Shown piece after piece: positions 5,192 to 5,514 of a stretch of DNA of 5,514 nucleotides; within the stretch, counting starts at the first letter, position 1, and each line of letters begins with the position of its first letter. Source of the stretch: an uncultured Bacteroidota bacterium (GTDB lineage Bacteria; Bacteroidota; Bacteroidia; 2-12-FULL-35-15); the NCBI GenBank assembly GCA_903833025.1, contig CAILDT010000573.1:1-5514 (forward strand). Reading direction: 5' to 3'. Position numbers and translations under genes: made by a program. Below the pieces are notes generated by a model that saw nothing but the letters and a program-made list of their open reading frames with translations, was not told where the DNA came from and ran no database searches.

Positions 5192-5514
5192 AGAACTGTG
5201 GTTAAAAACAAGTCTTTTTAGAGAAATATTTTTCATCATATGGCAATTCCGATTTAGCAATTGCCACACATTGTTTTATCAGTTTATTGCTTACCGCAGC
5301 CAACGCCAGTTTCCCGTTTTTCCCTTTTCCTTTTAATCTATCATAAAGTTCTTTACAAGATTTGTTGTTTCTTATTGCAGTCATACTGCACATATACAGC
5401 ATATTTCGCAATTCCTTACCACCCATTTTACTGATGTGTACTTTTCCTCTGATTGTTTTCCCTGAACTATATTCCTTCGGACTAAGCCCCGCCCAGCTGG
5501 CTAATTGTCGATAG
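5192..5514 (-). mobile_element. IS110-family insertion sequence, 3' part
   Basis: The minus strand carries the C-terminal part of an IS110-type recombinase, and the rest of the element lies beyond the window. IS110 elements usually lack long terminal inverted repeats, and many insert at specific targets with the help of an RNA encoded in the element's non-coding end. The boundary given here is approximate: it is placed between the intact ACGGCTAAC motif and the transposase stop at 5202. The exact end needs a second copy for comparison. Confidence 0.6.
5202..5514 (-). CDS. IS110-family transposase, C-terminal part (5' partial)
   Basis: The frame is open to the right edge of the window, so only about the last 103 residues are present. 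They begin LSTISQLAGLSPKEYSSGKT and continue without a stop, so the ATG at 5426 is internal. 'AGLSPKEYSSGK', 'ISKMGGKELRNMLYMCSMTAIR' and 'KGKNGKLALAAVSNKLI' match the C-terminal (Transposase_20) domain of IS110/IS1111 enzymes. By family knowledge, a serine in the 'SSG' stretch is the expected C-terminal catalytic residue, and an acidic RuvC-like domain should lie upstream outside the window. The enzyme moves its IS by site-selective recombination. The C-terminus looks complete (stop TAA at 5202-5204). Whether the whole gene is intact cannot be judged here. Confidence 0.93.
   Translation of the reverse strand, partial: YRQLASWAGLSPKEYSSGKTIRGKVHISKMGGKELRNMLYMCSMTAIRNNKSCKELYDRLKGKGKNGKLALAAVSNKLIKQCVAIAKSELPYDEKYFSKKTCF

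Overview
The window looks like chromosomal DNA from a Bacteroidota bacterium, perhaps a flavobacterial, cytophagal or chitinophagal relative. Two proteins end in a type A sorting domain of the type IX secretion system (T9SS, the gliding-associated export route), with the characteristic 'VYPNP' start. The DNA is moderately AT-rich. The start regions show no Shine-Dalgarno sequence, and one promoter fits the Bacteroidota pattern TAnnTTTG.

Layout from left to right. (1) Positions 3-1391 (+) hold the 3' part of a large surface protein, made of Cys-containing Ig-like repeats of exactly 71 residues followed by a T9SS tail. Its start lies outside the window. (2) A strong hairpin at 1443-1479 ends it. 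(3) Positions 1497-1706 hold ten degenerate 21-bp units. Nearly all are near-palindromes centred on a TA step, and the centres are exactly 21 bp apart. This is the most unusual object in the window. (4) A gene-free stretch with small hairpins runs to a convincing minus-strand terminator at 1961-2000. (5) Positions 2023-2565 (-) encode a membrane protein with two transmembrane segments, which appears to have lost its 5' end. (6) Positions 2730-5156 (+) encode an 808-residue secreted protein: signal peptide, large uncharacterised region, discoidin (F5/8 type C) domain and T9SS tail. (7) Positions 5202-5514 (-) hold the C-terminal part of an IS110-family transposase that runs out of the window.

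The 808-residue gene is bracketed by an inverted pair of about 16 bp (GTTAGCCGT... at 2640-2655 and ...ACGGCTAAC at 5175-5191). The left copy sits where the membrane-protein gene loses its family homology. The right copy touches the IS110 element. Together these suggest a 2.5-kb cassette-like or rearranged segment with an IS element landing at a repeated motif. That is inference; no integrase gene or target-site duplication is visible.

The two T9SS cargo proteins are probably exported by the same machinery and displayed on the cell surface, one as a repeat-built adhesin-like protein and the other as a probable ligand- or glycan-binding protein. Nothing shows that they form one operon: each has its own transcription signals, and opposite-strand DNA lies between them.
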